A stretch of 64,000 bases of DNA from NCBI GenBank assembly GCA_030015575.1, contig CM057342.1, forward strand, positions 622,757,348 through 622,821,347, in the 5' to 3' direction. Of this stretch, positions 33,437 to 44,465 are shown piece by piece. Below the pieces are notes generated by a model. That model was not told the origin of the DNA. It ran no database searches and saw only the letters and a program-made list of their open reading frames with translations. Made by a program: the position numbers and the translations under genes. Positions within the stretch are counted from its first letter, which is position 1; every line of letters begins with the position of its first letter. The DNA is from Agapanthus africanus. Taxonomy: Eukaryota; Streptophyta; Magnoliopsida; Asparagales; Amaryllidaceae.

Positions 33437-33479
33437 GGAGCCAAGAAGAGAAGAGAAGGGATCTACTTCTTGGGAGAGA

Positions 33480-33950
33480 AAAACAGAGAGAGGAGAATTT
33501 AATTCTCTGCAAAAGAAAAACCCTAGGTAAGAAAAAAGAGGTTTCAAAAGAGAATTTAATTCTCAAAAGAGTTTAACTCTTACATAAAAAAAAAGAACTT
33601 AGTTCTTTCTCTGGTTGAGGATCTGCAAAGTGCACATCTCCCCATGAATTGAGAATTTAATTCTCATTGGGTTGAGATCCTGCCATGCAGATCTAAAACA
33701 CAGAGGAGGAATTGAGTTTTGAGAATTTAATTCTCCCAAACTTTCAGGAATTTAATTCTTCCTAAAACAAAACTAGGGTTTAACCCTAATCAAGAATTCA
33801 ATTCTTTTACATATCTGGGAATTTAATTTCTTTGAAAAGAAATCAGGGTTTTATCCTAAATAAGAATTTAATTCTTTCACGATAGGAATTTAATTCCTCC
33901 AAAATCATAATTAGGGTTTAACCCTACAAAGAATTCAATTCTTAAAAGAT
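33480..33950 (+). repeat. Field of TTTAA-centred short palindromes, L 5' LTR
   Basis: Examples are GAGAATTTAATTCTC, AGGAATTTAATTCCT, AAGAGTTTAACTCTT, AAGAACTTAGTTCTT, TAGGGTTTAACCCTA and AAGAATTCAATTCTT. Each is an inverted repeat of 6-7 bases around a central base. Spacing is about 25-50 bp. Confidence 0.8.
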
Positions 33951-33969
33951 CTCTGTTCATGAAAAGAAC

Positions 33970-34665
33970 TAAGGTCACGTGCCCCACGTGACCCCTGAAC
34001 AGATCCCCCAAAATGAGAAGTGGAAAGTTTTGAGGCAATGCCTCACGTGCTCCCACGTGACCCTCATTATATATGGAACAAAAGCAAAGGCAGAAACAAT
34101 TCTGGACGCTCTCACGTGTTACCACGTGACCCCTAATAAATGTTCTAATAAATCAGGGCATGATTATACATCACGTGCCCACACGTGATGGCTATAAAAA
34201 TTAAAAGTGTTTAACACTTGTTTGCAGAACAAAATAAAGTGGATCTGGCCCCACTTTTTGATGCTATCACGTGCTCCCATGTGACTCCCAAAACGCAGAA
34301 AGAAAAAACAAAGGAAATGAAAGTTTTGGGCGCTCTCACGTGTTATCACGTGACCCCTCAGCAAATGCTTTAACAATTGGCGCAAAGATCCCCATCACAT
34401 GCCAACACGTGATGCTCTAAAATAAAAATAAAAGTGTTTAACACTTGTTCGCAGATTTGAGGATAAACCAAAAGGAGATCTGGCTCAACATTTAGGGCGC
34501 CCTCACGTGTCACCACGTGACCCTTAATGAGCATTCTAACAGACCAGAGCGGGGGCCTTCATCACGTGCTCACACGTGATGGCCGCCAGAATTAAAAGAG
34601 TTAAACACTGATCTGCAGAATAAAATAAAGGGAATCAGGGCGCTCTCACGTGTCGACACGTGACC
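33970..34665 (+). promoter_or_regulatory. Downstream paired G-box cluster (10 dyads), L 5' LTR
   Basis: Dyads at about 33974, 34043, 34111, 34172, 34266, 34336, 34394, 34503, 34562 and 34647. All but the first have exactly four bases between the two cores; the first has three and its 3' LTR copy has four. The cluster lies downstream of the TATA box, so it would be transcribed. Confidence 0.65.
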
Positions 34666-34675
34666 CCTCTCTCCT

Positions 34676-34915
34676 TAGTGTTTAACACTAATCTGAAGAC
34701 TTTGTCCTTAGTGTTTAACACTGATTTTCTTAGTGTTTAACACTAATTTAGAAAACTCTATTGGCAGTGTTTAACACTGATTTGCTTAGTGTTTAACACT
34801 AATTTGAAAACTCTGTTCCCAGTGTTTAACACTGATTATCTTTTAGTGTTTAACACTAACTTGCTAATCTTATTCCCAGTGTTCAACATTGTTGGTCTTT
34901 AGTGTTTAACACTGG
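34676..34915 (+). repeat. Nine AGTGTT-T-AACACT palindromes, L 5' LTR
   Basis: Copies are flanked either by TT..AA (TTAGTGTTTAACACTAA) or by C..G (CAGTGTTTAACACTG), largely alternating. One copy is decayed (agtgttcaacatt). Confidence 0.8.
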
Positions 34916-35164
34916 CTTTAGCCCAATTGGCTAAGTTTCTAGAGGCAAAGCCTCTCATTCAATGGACCAACAGAGGGCCAATATTTCAAACATAATTGGA
35001 CTTAGCCCAAACTGGCCATAAGTCCTCAAATCATCTTGACCTGAGCACATCTGCTCTTTCAACCAACTCATTGGTTCAAGGGTACATCTCTGAACTCCTC
35101 TGATATTTGTCGTTGTAATCCTTCAACGTCTTCAGAGAGGTGACGGGTCCCGACAACCACACAT

Positions 35165-35390
35165 TAATACGGACTGTGGGGTCCTCAAACCCGCGGACTT
35201 ATGCGTCCTTAAACTAACGGACTAATGCGTCCTTAAACACACCCATATGGACTGTGGGGTCCTTAAATCCATGGACTTATGCGTCCTTAAACTACCAATG
35301 GACCCCCATGTCCTTAAACTGGAGATGGACCACTATGTCCCTAAACTGGAGATGGACCACCATGTCCCTAAACTGAAACAATAGAGCCCC
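35165..35390 (+). repeat. GGAC-N6-GTCC module array, L 5' LTR
   Basis: Modules with loops TGTGGG, TTATGC, TAATGC, CCCCAT, CACTAT and CACCAT, separated mostly by about ten bases (ttaaactaac type). Confidence 0.8.
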
Positions 35391-35935
35391 CAAATGCTCT
35401 TTTGTCGGATCTAAACGATCCCGTTAAGTTGATCTTAGTCTCAAATTAGACTAACGTATCCTTAACAAACGTTTGAGTTGATCTTAGCCTCAAATATGGC
35501 TAACGTATCCTCAAACCAAAACCCCGAAACCAAATCTAAGAAAATACGGATTTGGACTAATCCACGTCCTACGGGCGATGACATAAAATTGTCTCCGTAT
35601 ACAATCTGCGGGCAACCAAAAACAAAACAAACACCCACGACACGAAGTGACCATCTGGAGAAGGAGAAAGTTGTTACCGCGATGCGGTAGCGTAATTAAC
35701 TGCAGGGGCTTGCGCCTGCAGGGAAGAGCGTCCCCACAATCAAAAACCCCTCAAACGAGGGGGAATCTGACGAAGTCTGCTACATCGGCCGCATCCGTTT
35801 AAACCTTCGATATATGGTGCCATAAATCAACTTGGCATCTTCGGAGAGGTGAACGGATAGCACCAATTAGCATCTGCCCCGAATCTCAGGCAAGACAGTC
35901 CATGTCTCGGCCGCCGTTCGGAGGGGAACAGATTC

Positions 35936-35953
35936 TGGCACGCCCGGTGGGAC
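35936..35953 (+). other. Primer-binding site of L
   Basis: TGGCACGCCCGGTGGGAC, five bases (gattc) after the LTR end. The matching tRNA was not identified. Confidence 0.7.
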
Positions 35954-36079
35954 CTCTTCCTCTTTCCACTCCACACTTCGTGTGTCGTGTTCGCGAACGA
36001 ATCGCGGTTTGCTGTGGTTGCCTGTGGATTCGAGGTACTAAGATTTGGTGTCTTGCTCCGTGTAGGAAACAGAAAATCA

Positions 36080-39000
36080 ATGGCTTCAAACTGCACTACC
36101 TGCAACCGCAACTCTCGCTCCGTCCTTGCTGGAGGAGTGACTTATGGGCCCCAAGCGGCCTCCCTTTTCAAGGTGCCAGTGGAGCAGGTAACTCAAGCCA
36201 CCGCTGGACTATTCTTCGGGACCCTGCTCCCACCAATGAGCTTCAATGCCCCCAATGACGTCGCAGGAAGCTCCAAAGAAGTCGGTCTTTGATCGACTTA
36301 CCACTGCCGCGACCCCTCTCAACGGGTCGCCCAGCTTCAATACCTCAGTTTTCAACAGACTGGGCCAGAACGTCTGCAAACCCGCGATACCCGAAGCTGC
36401 TATCCCAAAGCGGATAGCTATCCCGGCTCAAGCGGACGAGATCATTGGAAAGGCTCCTCCTTCCAAGAAGTCAGTTTTTACAAGGCTGGCCATTCCGGTT
36501 GCTGCTCCAGGCGAGGTCCTCAAAGCTGCTTCCCCTGCTCAGAGGGGGCATGAAAAAGCTTATCCAACAACGGAGGTGATCTCATCCGCACGACATGCTC
36601 GACGTCGCCATTGGTGCCGAGTGAGGAAGGCTGGGGGCAACTCCCCCTCTGAGACAACTCCGCCAGCTCCAACAGTGGGGATCGATGCTGCTGTTCCAAC
36701 CGGGAACAGCTTTGAATTGCTGATCACGGTGCGCAGAAATTCTTCTACTGCAATGTTGAAGCGAACTCCTTCACCTGTGAAGAATATTCCAGAGAAGAAG
36801 CTGGAGCAGCCCCCTCAACGGCTGTCCTTTAAACTTTACAAGGTTTGGCGACAGGTTCAAGAGTCGGTGATTGATGAAAACTATCTCCACCGACAGAAAA
36901 AGACGGAGGTTCGGCAGGAGAAAGACTACTCTGTCAGGCCAGAAGAAGCAACGGCTACTCGGATGTCTACTGCAGCGACACTCTCAACGCCAATCACTCA
37001 AAAGAGAAGGAAGCCGCAAAAAGCCCCTCTGAACAAGGCACACCGTAAAAGCACTGACACAAACGGCCCAAGTCTGGGGGCATGGTGGTGCACACTGTTT
37101 ATATGACCTCCGGAAAGGAGGAGAGCCGCGCTTTGAAAGGTCACCGACCGCTCACCTGATCCATGACAAAAGCCCAGGAGAAGCAACAGAAGCTTCAGGA
37201 AATGATGACTGCAATGGCTGCGCTTGCCAAGTCGAAAGAAAGCTCGGAAGTATCATCAGAGCAGCGGCACGAACAAGAAACCGACGCTGACTTTTTACGC
37301 AGAGTCCTCGAAAAGAGGGACAAAGATGCTGCAGAGCAAGCGGCTAACATAAAACAGATGGCGCTCCTCTTCCAAGATATGGTAGGGATGATGTTACAGC
37401 CGGACCCTCCTGCTGAAGATCCTCCGATCGCCCTTGAAGACGACAGGGGAGAAACGTCAAATCCTCCACCAGCACTGTCAACAGCCAAGGAGGAGGCAAT
37501 CTCCAAAGCTGACCTGGACGAATATATAACTCAGCAGATCCGGGTTCATCAGGCGAATGAAGCGGCTGGGCAAAATGTTAGAACTGGACGACCGTATCTG
37601 AGCTGGTATGACCAAATCAGTTACCCGCCGGGATATACGATCCCTAAATTCCACGTATATAAAGGGACAGGGAATCCGCATCAGCATGTTGCTCAATTCA
37701 ACGCCTTATGCGGCAATACTGGAGGCAATGACAAATTTTTGATACGTCAATTCGTCGGCAGCTTAGCGGAAACAGCCTTTGAATGGTATTCGGAGTTACC
37801 TAATGACTCTATCAAAACATTTGCGGAGATGGAGTTGCTGTTTACACAAAGATTCGCGAGTGCAAGCGGACGCATCCCGATCACGGCATTGATCAACGCC
37901 AGGGTAAGGCCAGGCGAAACGTGGGTCCAATACGCAACACGATGGCGAAACCTATGGTCGAAATGCGAACAACGCATAGAAGAGGCACCTGCGGTAGGCA
38001 TGTTTGTGGGCACTCTCGATCCGCAGGCGACCATCTCGCAATTCATGATGTTCTTCAGGCCGACCACCTTCCAGGCCTTGATCGACAAATTAGCCCAAAT
38101 GGATCAGATGGATCATAGATCATTTCCTTCAAAGACAGATCCTCAGAATGAAAAGGGAAAAGGAAAAGCAACTTTCATCGCCAATACTCAACAACAGCCG
38201 AGCAACTTTAAACCGGTTATCCGCCAAAGCAACGTACGTCCACGCCCATCCCTCGAGGAGAGACTGGGACGTCCTTATTCGTTTCCTCAGGATAAAACAA
38301 GGAGACTGTTCGAGCTGGCAGTGCGCAACAGACTCATCAATCTGCCGAGTCCAAAGCGTCCGTTGCAGCCAGGTGATGTCAACGATCCCAATTATTGTCC
38401 TTACCACCAAACGGTAACTCACCCGATCGAGGATTGCTTCGTCTTTAAAGGATGGATCGAGGATCAGTATCTACAAGGCAAGTTTGCGCTGTCCGAGAAG
38501 TGGAAAATAAACCCACCACAACCGCACACTCCAAAGAAGACGGACACACCGGGGGCAACTTGTTCTTTTGTTGAAGAAGCTTCGTGGGAGGTCGTGCTGC
38601 CAGCCAAAACCAAAAAGATGCTGAATGATCTTCAGACATGCCCGGCGATCGGGTGGAAGAACTCGCTAGAACTCCAGATTGTCGAAGGGATGCTGAAGCC
38701 GCGCCCAACTCCAAAGATCGATGGTGAAGGCCCCAATACTCACACCCAGCCGTCAAAATCTTCAAAGAAAAACAAGAAGAAATTCAAGAAGCCCGTGAAG
38801 CCCGGCGACAAGCGCACGGATTTGCAGAAACAGATTGACGTGCTGGAAGAGTATAACCAGAAGGCGCGGATTCCAATCACACTCCAAGAGTTCCTCAGCC
38901 ACGTCCTCGAGGACGAAAATGATGGAGAAGACTCATCAGATGAATCTGAGGACTACGTAGCAAGTTTTCATGTGATCTCTCACTCCTTGATAGATGATAA

Positions 39001-40174
39001 AGAGGCTCCTTATACTGAGAAACCGGGGGCGGATCCTGAGCCAGAACTTCTAGGACCATCAGACGAAATGATTGACGCATTCCTGAACGAAGCCCGTCTT
39101 AAGAGCAAAGCTGATCGAGAACGCGAGATGGCCATATTCGAGAAAGCCAAACGCCGGCGACTGGACAAAAGGGTCGAAACACTCCCACCAAATCAAAGTA
39201 CATCCGCCGCAAATGAAAGCAGGATTAAGACAAGGAAACGATTCGCCAAAGCCATATCAATGGGGATGAGGCCGCCCTCTTTCAGAGAAAATTCTCCTCG
39301 TGGTATACATTTTGATGAAACGGACGTACACCCTAACTTCTGCTTATATGATCAGAGGATCGCACATCTTACTGAAGACTGCAATTCCTTTAAGTGTTGG
39401 TGGCAAGGATATGTCGCTCATAGACAACACGTCAATAGAATAAAGCGGGAAGCTCGTAGACAGCGAAAAAATACGACAGATGAGCATAAAAGAGTTGCCG
39501 GCAATTGTCATAGGGACGAGCCCGGGGGATCATGAGTTCTCACCTTTGGAAGCGATTCTGACGAAGAAGCCGCCCTCAACCTTCTCTTCAAGGAATTCAT
39601 TTCTAAAACAAAAGAATTGGAGAGTTGCGAGAACGTTCAGCCGTACAATCTCACGCTACCCGGATAGAATCTCGGACCCGCAAACGACGGAGCAAACGAA
39701 ATGAGAAAGGAAAAGGAAAAAACGGCCTTTGTTGCCAACACTCAACAACAGCCGAGTAACCCGAGACCGTTTTGTCGTCAAAACAACAAGCCGCGATACC
39801 TCAATGAGAAGTTGAAACGTCCTTACTCGTTTCCCAAAGATAAAACAAAGAGATTGTTCGAGCTAGCAGTGCGCAGCGGACTCATCACTCTGCCATATCC
39901 AAAACGTCCATTGCAACCAGGTGACGTTAACAATCCTAACTATTGTCCCTACCACAGAGTAATGGGTCACCCACTCGAAAATTGCTACGTCTTCAAAAAC
40001 TGGGTTGAAGATCAATACCAACAAGGCAAGTTCGCGCTGCCCGAAAAGTGGGAAGTAAACCCGCCACAACCACATGCTCCGAGAAAGATAGATATGCCGG
40101 GGGTATCATGCTCAGTCATAGAGAAAGCCCCCATAGACCGAAAAGTCAGTAAACTAGAGATGCGTCTCAAATAA
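36080..40174 (+). pseudogene. gag: Gag of L, the only coding region of this element (broken)
   Basis: Starts at ATG 36080 (MASNCTTC), 127 bases after the PBS. The first frame ends at 36292; the next (36246-37106) carries SVFxRL repeats and YKVWRQVQESVID. A frameshift near 37060 and a TGA at 37157 lead into the main frame 37163-39535. That frame holds a helical stretch (TKAQEKQQKLQEM), the capsid region (about residues 175-325: FVGSLAETAFEWYSEL, WRNLWSKCEQRIEE) and zinc modules CPYHQTVTHPIEDC and the decayed CLYDQRIAHLTEDC. TGA at 39533 and TAG near 39668 interrupt the same frame before a third module (CPYHRVMGHPLENC) in 39701-40174. No protease, RT, RNase H or integrase follows: the coding region runs straight into the GGAC array of the 3' UTR. 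The part from about 39700 repeats the first module and its upstream flank (TAFVANTQQQPSN), an internal duplication of about 140 codons. Confidence 0.85.
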
Positions 40175-40184
40175 GGCGACGGCG

Positions 40185-40265
40185 GACCGAAACGTCCTTA
40201 AACTAACGGCGGACTGCAATGTCCTAAAACTTGCAAATGACCGAAACGTCGTTAAACTACTCCCA
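40185..40265 (+). repeat. GGAC-module array after gag, L
   Basis: GGAC-CGAAAC-GTCC and GGAC-TGCAAT-GTCC, then a degenerate third (gaccgaaacgtc). It corresponds to 9800-9900 of element C, where it follows integrase. Confidence 0.7.
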
Positions 40266-40289
40266 ACCCGCAGTATCTTCAGGCTGACG

Positions 40290-40560
40290 TGCCAAAAAAA
40301 AACGGTATGTCCACAAGCAAATTGGGCACGGATGAAAACCCGAAAGGGCTCCGTGAGTAAAAACAGCAAGGCTACCGGCGAGTGTTCGTGAAAACCCGAA
40401 AGGGCGCGACCTCGTTAAAAAAAAGGATAAAAAATAAAAAATAAAAAGAACGGTATGTCCATAAGCAAAGGGGGCACGGATGAAAACCCGAAAGGGCTCC
40501 GTGAGTAAAAACAGCAGGGCTACCGGCGAGTGTTTGTGAAAATCCAAAAGGGCGCAACCT
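40290..40560 (+). repeat. 147-bp duplicated unit, L 3' UTR
   Basis: Counterpart of 9511-9775, with tgaaaacccgaaaggg four times or nearly so. Confidence 0.7.
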
Positions 40561-40569
40561 CGTTAAAAG

Positions 40570-40745
40570 ACACTTATAGGGTCCTCTCGACCTTGTAAGG
40601 AGAAACCACCCGCGTGCGATCCTTACAACTCACAAGGGAGCAACACACTTAGGGATCCTCACGATTCCTAAGGCGAAATTACACTTGCGAGATCCTCACG
40701 ACTCGTAAGGAGAACTCTCTTATGGGACCCTCACGGCTAATAAGA
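40570..40745 (+). repeat. Hairpin array, L 3' UTR block 1
   Basis: Units with loop ctcac or cttac, for example GCGAGATC-ctcac-GACTCGTA. Counterpart of 9340-9510. Confidence 0.6.
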
Positions 40746-40914
40746 TTTGAAAGTCTTAAGTTACAGAGACCTGAACCTGTTCTTAAGCAACCCCCATAAC
40801 CTTCGATATAGCCCTACAAGTGGTTCAGTACTGACCCTTGTATACAATCCACGGGCGCTAATAAACATTTCCCTAACCAAGTCCCATCCGTGACTAGGGA
40901 TATGTCCATACGGT

Positions 40915-41100
40915 GAACAACCCTTATAAGTCCTCTCGACTTATAAGGAGAAAACCCTTTTGTAAGATCCTTACGACTTACAGGGGAACATACACTTAGG
41001 AGTCCTCACGATTCCTAAGGAGAAAACGCACCTGCGAGATCCTCACGACTCGTAGGGAGAAATACCTTTGTGAGACCCTTACGGCTCATGAAGTCAAAAG
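40915..41100 (+). repeat. Hairpin array, L 3' UTR block 2
   Basis: Includes the exact stem CTTATAAGTC-ctctc-GACTTATAAG at about 40923. Counterpart of 8975-9150. Confidence 0.7.
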
Positions 41101-41369
41101 CCTTAGTCGACAGGATCCTAACCCTGTTTGCTAAGCCACCTTTGTTCAATATCGACAGAGGCAAATGATGATTCGCTCCTGGCAATATCCCAGTTGTAGC
41201 GATGCTGATGCCTAAACCGGTATCAAATTCCAAGTCCTGTCATGGCAAATGATGATTCGCTCCTGGCAATATTCCAGTTGTAGCGATGCTGATGCTGAGA
41301 TTGGCACCAGATTCCAAGTTCCACACTCGCAAAAAAAAAAAAATAGCGAGCCATACGTGCATACGAAAT

Positions 41370-41585
41370 AGCCGGAATGATGGGGCAACTTGCAATAAAA
41401 ATCAGCAAGTAAAAAAAATGTATGCATGAAAAATAGCCGAAATGATTGGGCAACTCGCAATAAAAAGCAGCGAGTAAAAATAAAAAAAAATAGCCGAAAT
41501 GATTGGGCACCGCGAAAAATAGCCGAAATGATAGGGCAATCGCGACCTTCGCGATATAAAAGCTGAAATGATAGAGCATCGCAGA
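41370..41585 (+). repeat. AAATAGCCGAAATGAT repeats, L 3' UTR
   Basis: Five or so units with aaatagccgaaatgattggg. Just upstream, 41160-41310 holds a duplicated stretch (gcaaatgatgattcgctcct twice, about 77 bp apart). Confidence 0.7.
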
Positions 41586-41885
41586 AAAAGAAATAAAATA
41601 AAAATGAAATTTATGTCCTACAGGTGATGCTACATCAATCCCTGTATACAATCCAGGGGCGCAAACAAAGAAGGAGTCGCACTCCTCCTCCCCAGGTTTC
41701 ATTAGAAGAAGAAGCCGAATCTCGACGGGCCACAAATAACCTAGAGGTCATCTCAACACTCGTCTCATCACAGCGGACACATAATCAAGCAAAGCGGAAT
41801 AGTAGCAACTCCCAATTCTATGACTCGACGATGTACTCCCACAGAGAGTCAAATCCCAACTCCGTGAAATGCGGATATAATCAAC
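41586..41885 (+). other. Single-copy part of the L 3' UTR
   Basis: Matches 8291-8580 and 54325-54620. No coding evidence. Confidence 0.45.
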
Positions 41886-42478
41886 AAAATTCCTGGTCAC
41901 GTGGAACGCGGATAACGTCACTCTTTGACACCATAGAAAACGTCCAGAGCGAATCCTGGTCCTCGCAGAGCACGGCAGTAAACCCGTGTGAAGCATCCAG
42001 AGCGGAGCCTAGTCCTCGCCTAACGCGGCAGTGAACCCGTGTAAAGCATCTAGTGCAAAATTCCTGGTCACGTGGAACGCGGATAACGTCACTCTTTGAC
42101 CCCGTGGAAAACGTCCAGAGCGGATCCTGGTCCTCGCAGAACACGGCAGTGAACCCGTGTGAAGCATCCAGAGCGGAGCCTAGTCCTCGCCTAACGCGGC
42201 AGTGAACCCGTGTGAAGCATCTAGAGCAAAATTCCTGGTCATGTGGAACACGGATAACGTCACTCTTTGACCCCATGGAAAACGTCCAGAGCTGATCCTG
42301 GTCCTCACAGAACACGGCAGTGAACCCGTGCGAAGCATCCAGAATGGAGCCTAGTCCTCGCCTAACACGGCAGTGAACCCGTGTGAAGCATCTAGAGCAA
42401 AATTCCTGGTCACGTGGAACGCGGATAACGTCACTCTTCGACCCCGTGGGAAACGTCTAGAGCAGATCCTGGTCCTCA
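41886..42478 (+). repeat. 171-bp tandem repeat, about 3.5 copies, L 3' UTR
   Basis: ttcctggtc recurs at 41890, 42061, 42232 and 42403, exactly 171 apart. Same sequence family as 7490-8290. Confidence 0.85.
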
Positions 42479-42479
42479 C

Positions 42480-43765
42480 ACCAACATGGAGTGATCACCA
42501 CCGCGACATTCGTCTCGATACAGCAAACGCGATACCAGCAAACGAAGTGAAGGCCAAATCCTAGCTTCAGGGTCTTGACGGCAAGTTATATAAAGCCTGA
42601 AAGACGATCGGAGATCATCCCACACCAGCGTGGAGTGATCACCACCACGACATTCGTCTCGATACAGCAGACGAAATGTCACTACAGCGTCCTTCCTCCA
42701 ACAGGATTCGGACACACCAAAGAAAACGAAGCGAAGGCCAAATACCTAGCTTCAGGGTCTTAACGGTAAGTCATATAAAACCGGAAAGACAATCAGAGAT
42801 CATCTCGAACCAACATGGAGTGATCACCACCTCGACGTTGTCTCGATACAGCAGACGCAACATCAACGAAAGGAGTCACGGCAAAATCCCTGGTTCCAGA
42901 GCTCGACGGTTCACCAGCAACCTAGAGACAGCCATGACATTCGTCTCGATACAGAGGACGCGATGCCAGAAAACGAAGCGAAGGCCAAATTCCTAGCTCC
43001 AGGGTCTTAACGGCAAGTCATATAAAACCGGAAAGACAATCGGAGATCATCTCACACCAACATGGAGTGATCACCACCTCGACGTTCGTCTCGACACAGC
43101 AGACGCAACATCACCGAAAGGAGTCACGGCAAAATCCCTGGTTCCAGACCTCGACGGTTCACCAGCAACCTAGAGACAACCACGACATTCGTCTCGATAC
43201 AGAGGACGCAATGCCAGCAAACGAAGCGAAGGCCAAATTCCTAGCTTCAACATCTTAACGGCAAGTCATATAAAGCCTGAAAGACCATCAGAGATCATCC
43301 CACACCAGCGTGGAGTGGTCACCACCTCGACGTTCGTCTCGATACAGCAGACGAGATGTCACGACAGCGTTCTTCCTCCAACAGGATTCGCACATGACAA
43401 AGCAAACGAAGCGAAGGCCAAATTCCTAGCTTCATCGTCTTAACGGCAAGTCATATAAAGCTTGAAAGACAATCGGAGATCATCTCGCACCATTGTGGAG
43501 TGGTCACCACCTCGACGTTCATCTCGATACAGCAGACGCAACATCACCAAAAGGAGTCACGGCAAAATCCCTGGTTCCAAACCTCGACGGTTCACCAGCA
43601 ACCTAGAGACAACCGCGACATTCGTCTCGATACAGAGGACGCAATGCCAGCAAAACGAAGCAAAGGCCAAATTCCTAGCTTCAGGGTCTTAACGGCAAGT
43701 CATATAAAGCCTGAAAGACTATCGGAGATCATCCCACACCAGCGCGGAGTGGTTATGACTCATCG
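42480..43765 (+). repeat. 185/248-bp two-unit tandem array, L 3' UTR
   Basis: The mark gcaagtcatataaa (and variants) recurs at 42581, 42766, 43013, 43261, 43446 and 43695, so units are 185, 247, 248, 185 and 249. Both unit types share the ends; the long one has an extra stretch including ggttcaccagcaacctagag. Element C lacks this array. Confidence 0.75.
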
Positions 43766-44265
43766 GGGCTCTCCAAAATGAGCCTAACCTCAAGTAAAAA
43801 GCGGCATGGCAAATTCCTAGCGCTTGCTCTTCCGACGGTCAAACTGCCAAGAAGGATTGCTTGAAGACGTCTTGTCCAGCCCCCGAAGGGATCAGAGACA
43901 CGGCAGTCGTAGGGCTACTCGAACAGCACGATTGCCTATCGAGGAATATATCAGCTCATGCGACGGTACGACGGCCAAAACCCTAACTACCACAGACCCT
44001 AACGGACTTCTGTCGTAAAGAGCAGAGGTTAACTGTGACGTTAGGATATTCTTCCGAGATCTGCTCGATCCGTTTCGACTCGTGAGGAAATTGATGTCTT
44101 TACGAGAACTTCTCGATTCGTCTCGACTCGTGAGATAAAGCCTTAGGCAGTAGGGATTAAAAAAACCTGTTTCCTAAGCACTGGGACCCTGCAAGTCAGC
44201 CCAAAACGGTCTCTTGCATACCATCCACGGGTCTCACTCTCCAAAGTCGAATCTCGACAAGGAGA
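43766..44265 (+). other. Rest of the L 3' UTR before the last hairpin block
   Basis: No gene. 44060-44135 holds two related stretches with cgatccgtttcgactcgtgag and cgattcgtctcgactcgtgag. Confidence 0.4.
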
Positions 44266-44465
44266 GAAACAACCGCTTACGGGTCCTCTCGACTCGTAAG
44301 AGGGAAAATTCTCTTATAGGATCCTTATGACTTATGAGAGAAAACACACTTAGGAGTCCTCACGACCCCTAAGGAGAAAATACACCTACGAGATCCTCTC
44401 GATCCGTAGGGAGAAAAGTCTTTATGAGACCCTCACGGCTCATAAAGTTGAAAAGTCTTAGGCGA
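44266..44465 (+). repeat. Hairpin array, L 3' UTR block 3
   Basis: Five units in a row: CTTACGGGTC-ctctc-GACTCGTAAG, then stems with ATAGGATC, CTTAGGAGTC, CTACGAGATC and TTTATGAG. It corresponds to 6640-6830 of C and 51835-52005 of R. Confidence 0.75.

Larger units (their letters stand above)
32537..35930 (+). repeat. 5' LTR of L (3394 bp, complete)
   Basis: Begins TGTTCCCGCC and ends GGAGGGGAACA; the end heptamers are exact inverted repeats. In order it holds a G-box cluster, AT-rich palindromes, a TATA box, a dense field of TTTAA-centred palindromes, a second G-box cluster, a GTTTAAC array, a GGAC-module array and a GC-richer end. Confidence 0.9.

Noticed and set aside
35165..35390. CRISPR-like appearance (short constant parts with variable centres)
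   Set aside because: The constant parts are only four bases, the array is in a plant LTR and copies occur in many retroelement positions; no cas genes.
37195..38088. Frames opposite to gag of L (103 and 113 codons)
   Set aside because: Shadows of the gag coding strand, also seen opposite gag in R and C.
41223..41735. 170-codon - frame with hydrophobic stretches
   Set aside because: It lies in the AAATAGCCGAAATGAT repeats; the hydrophobic pattern comes from T/A-rich repeats, and the matching region in C has no shared conserved frame.
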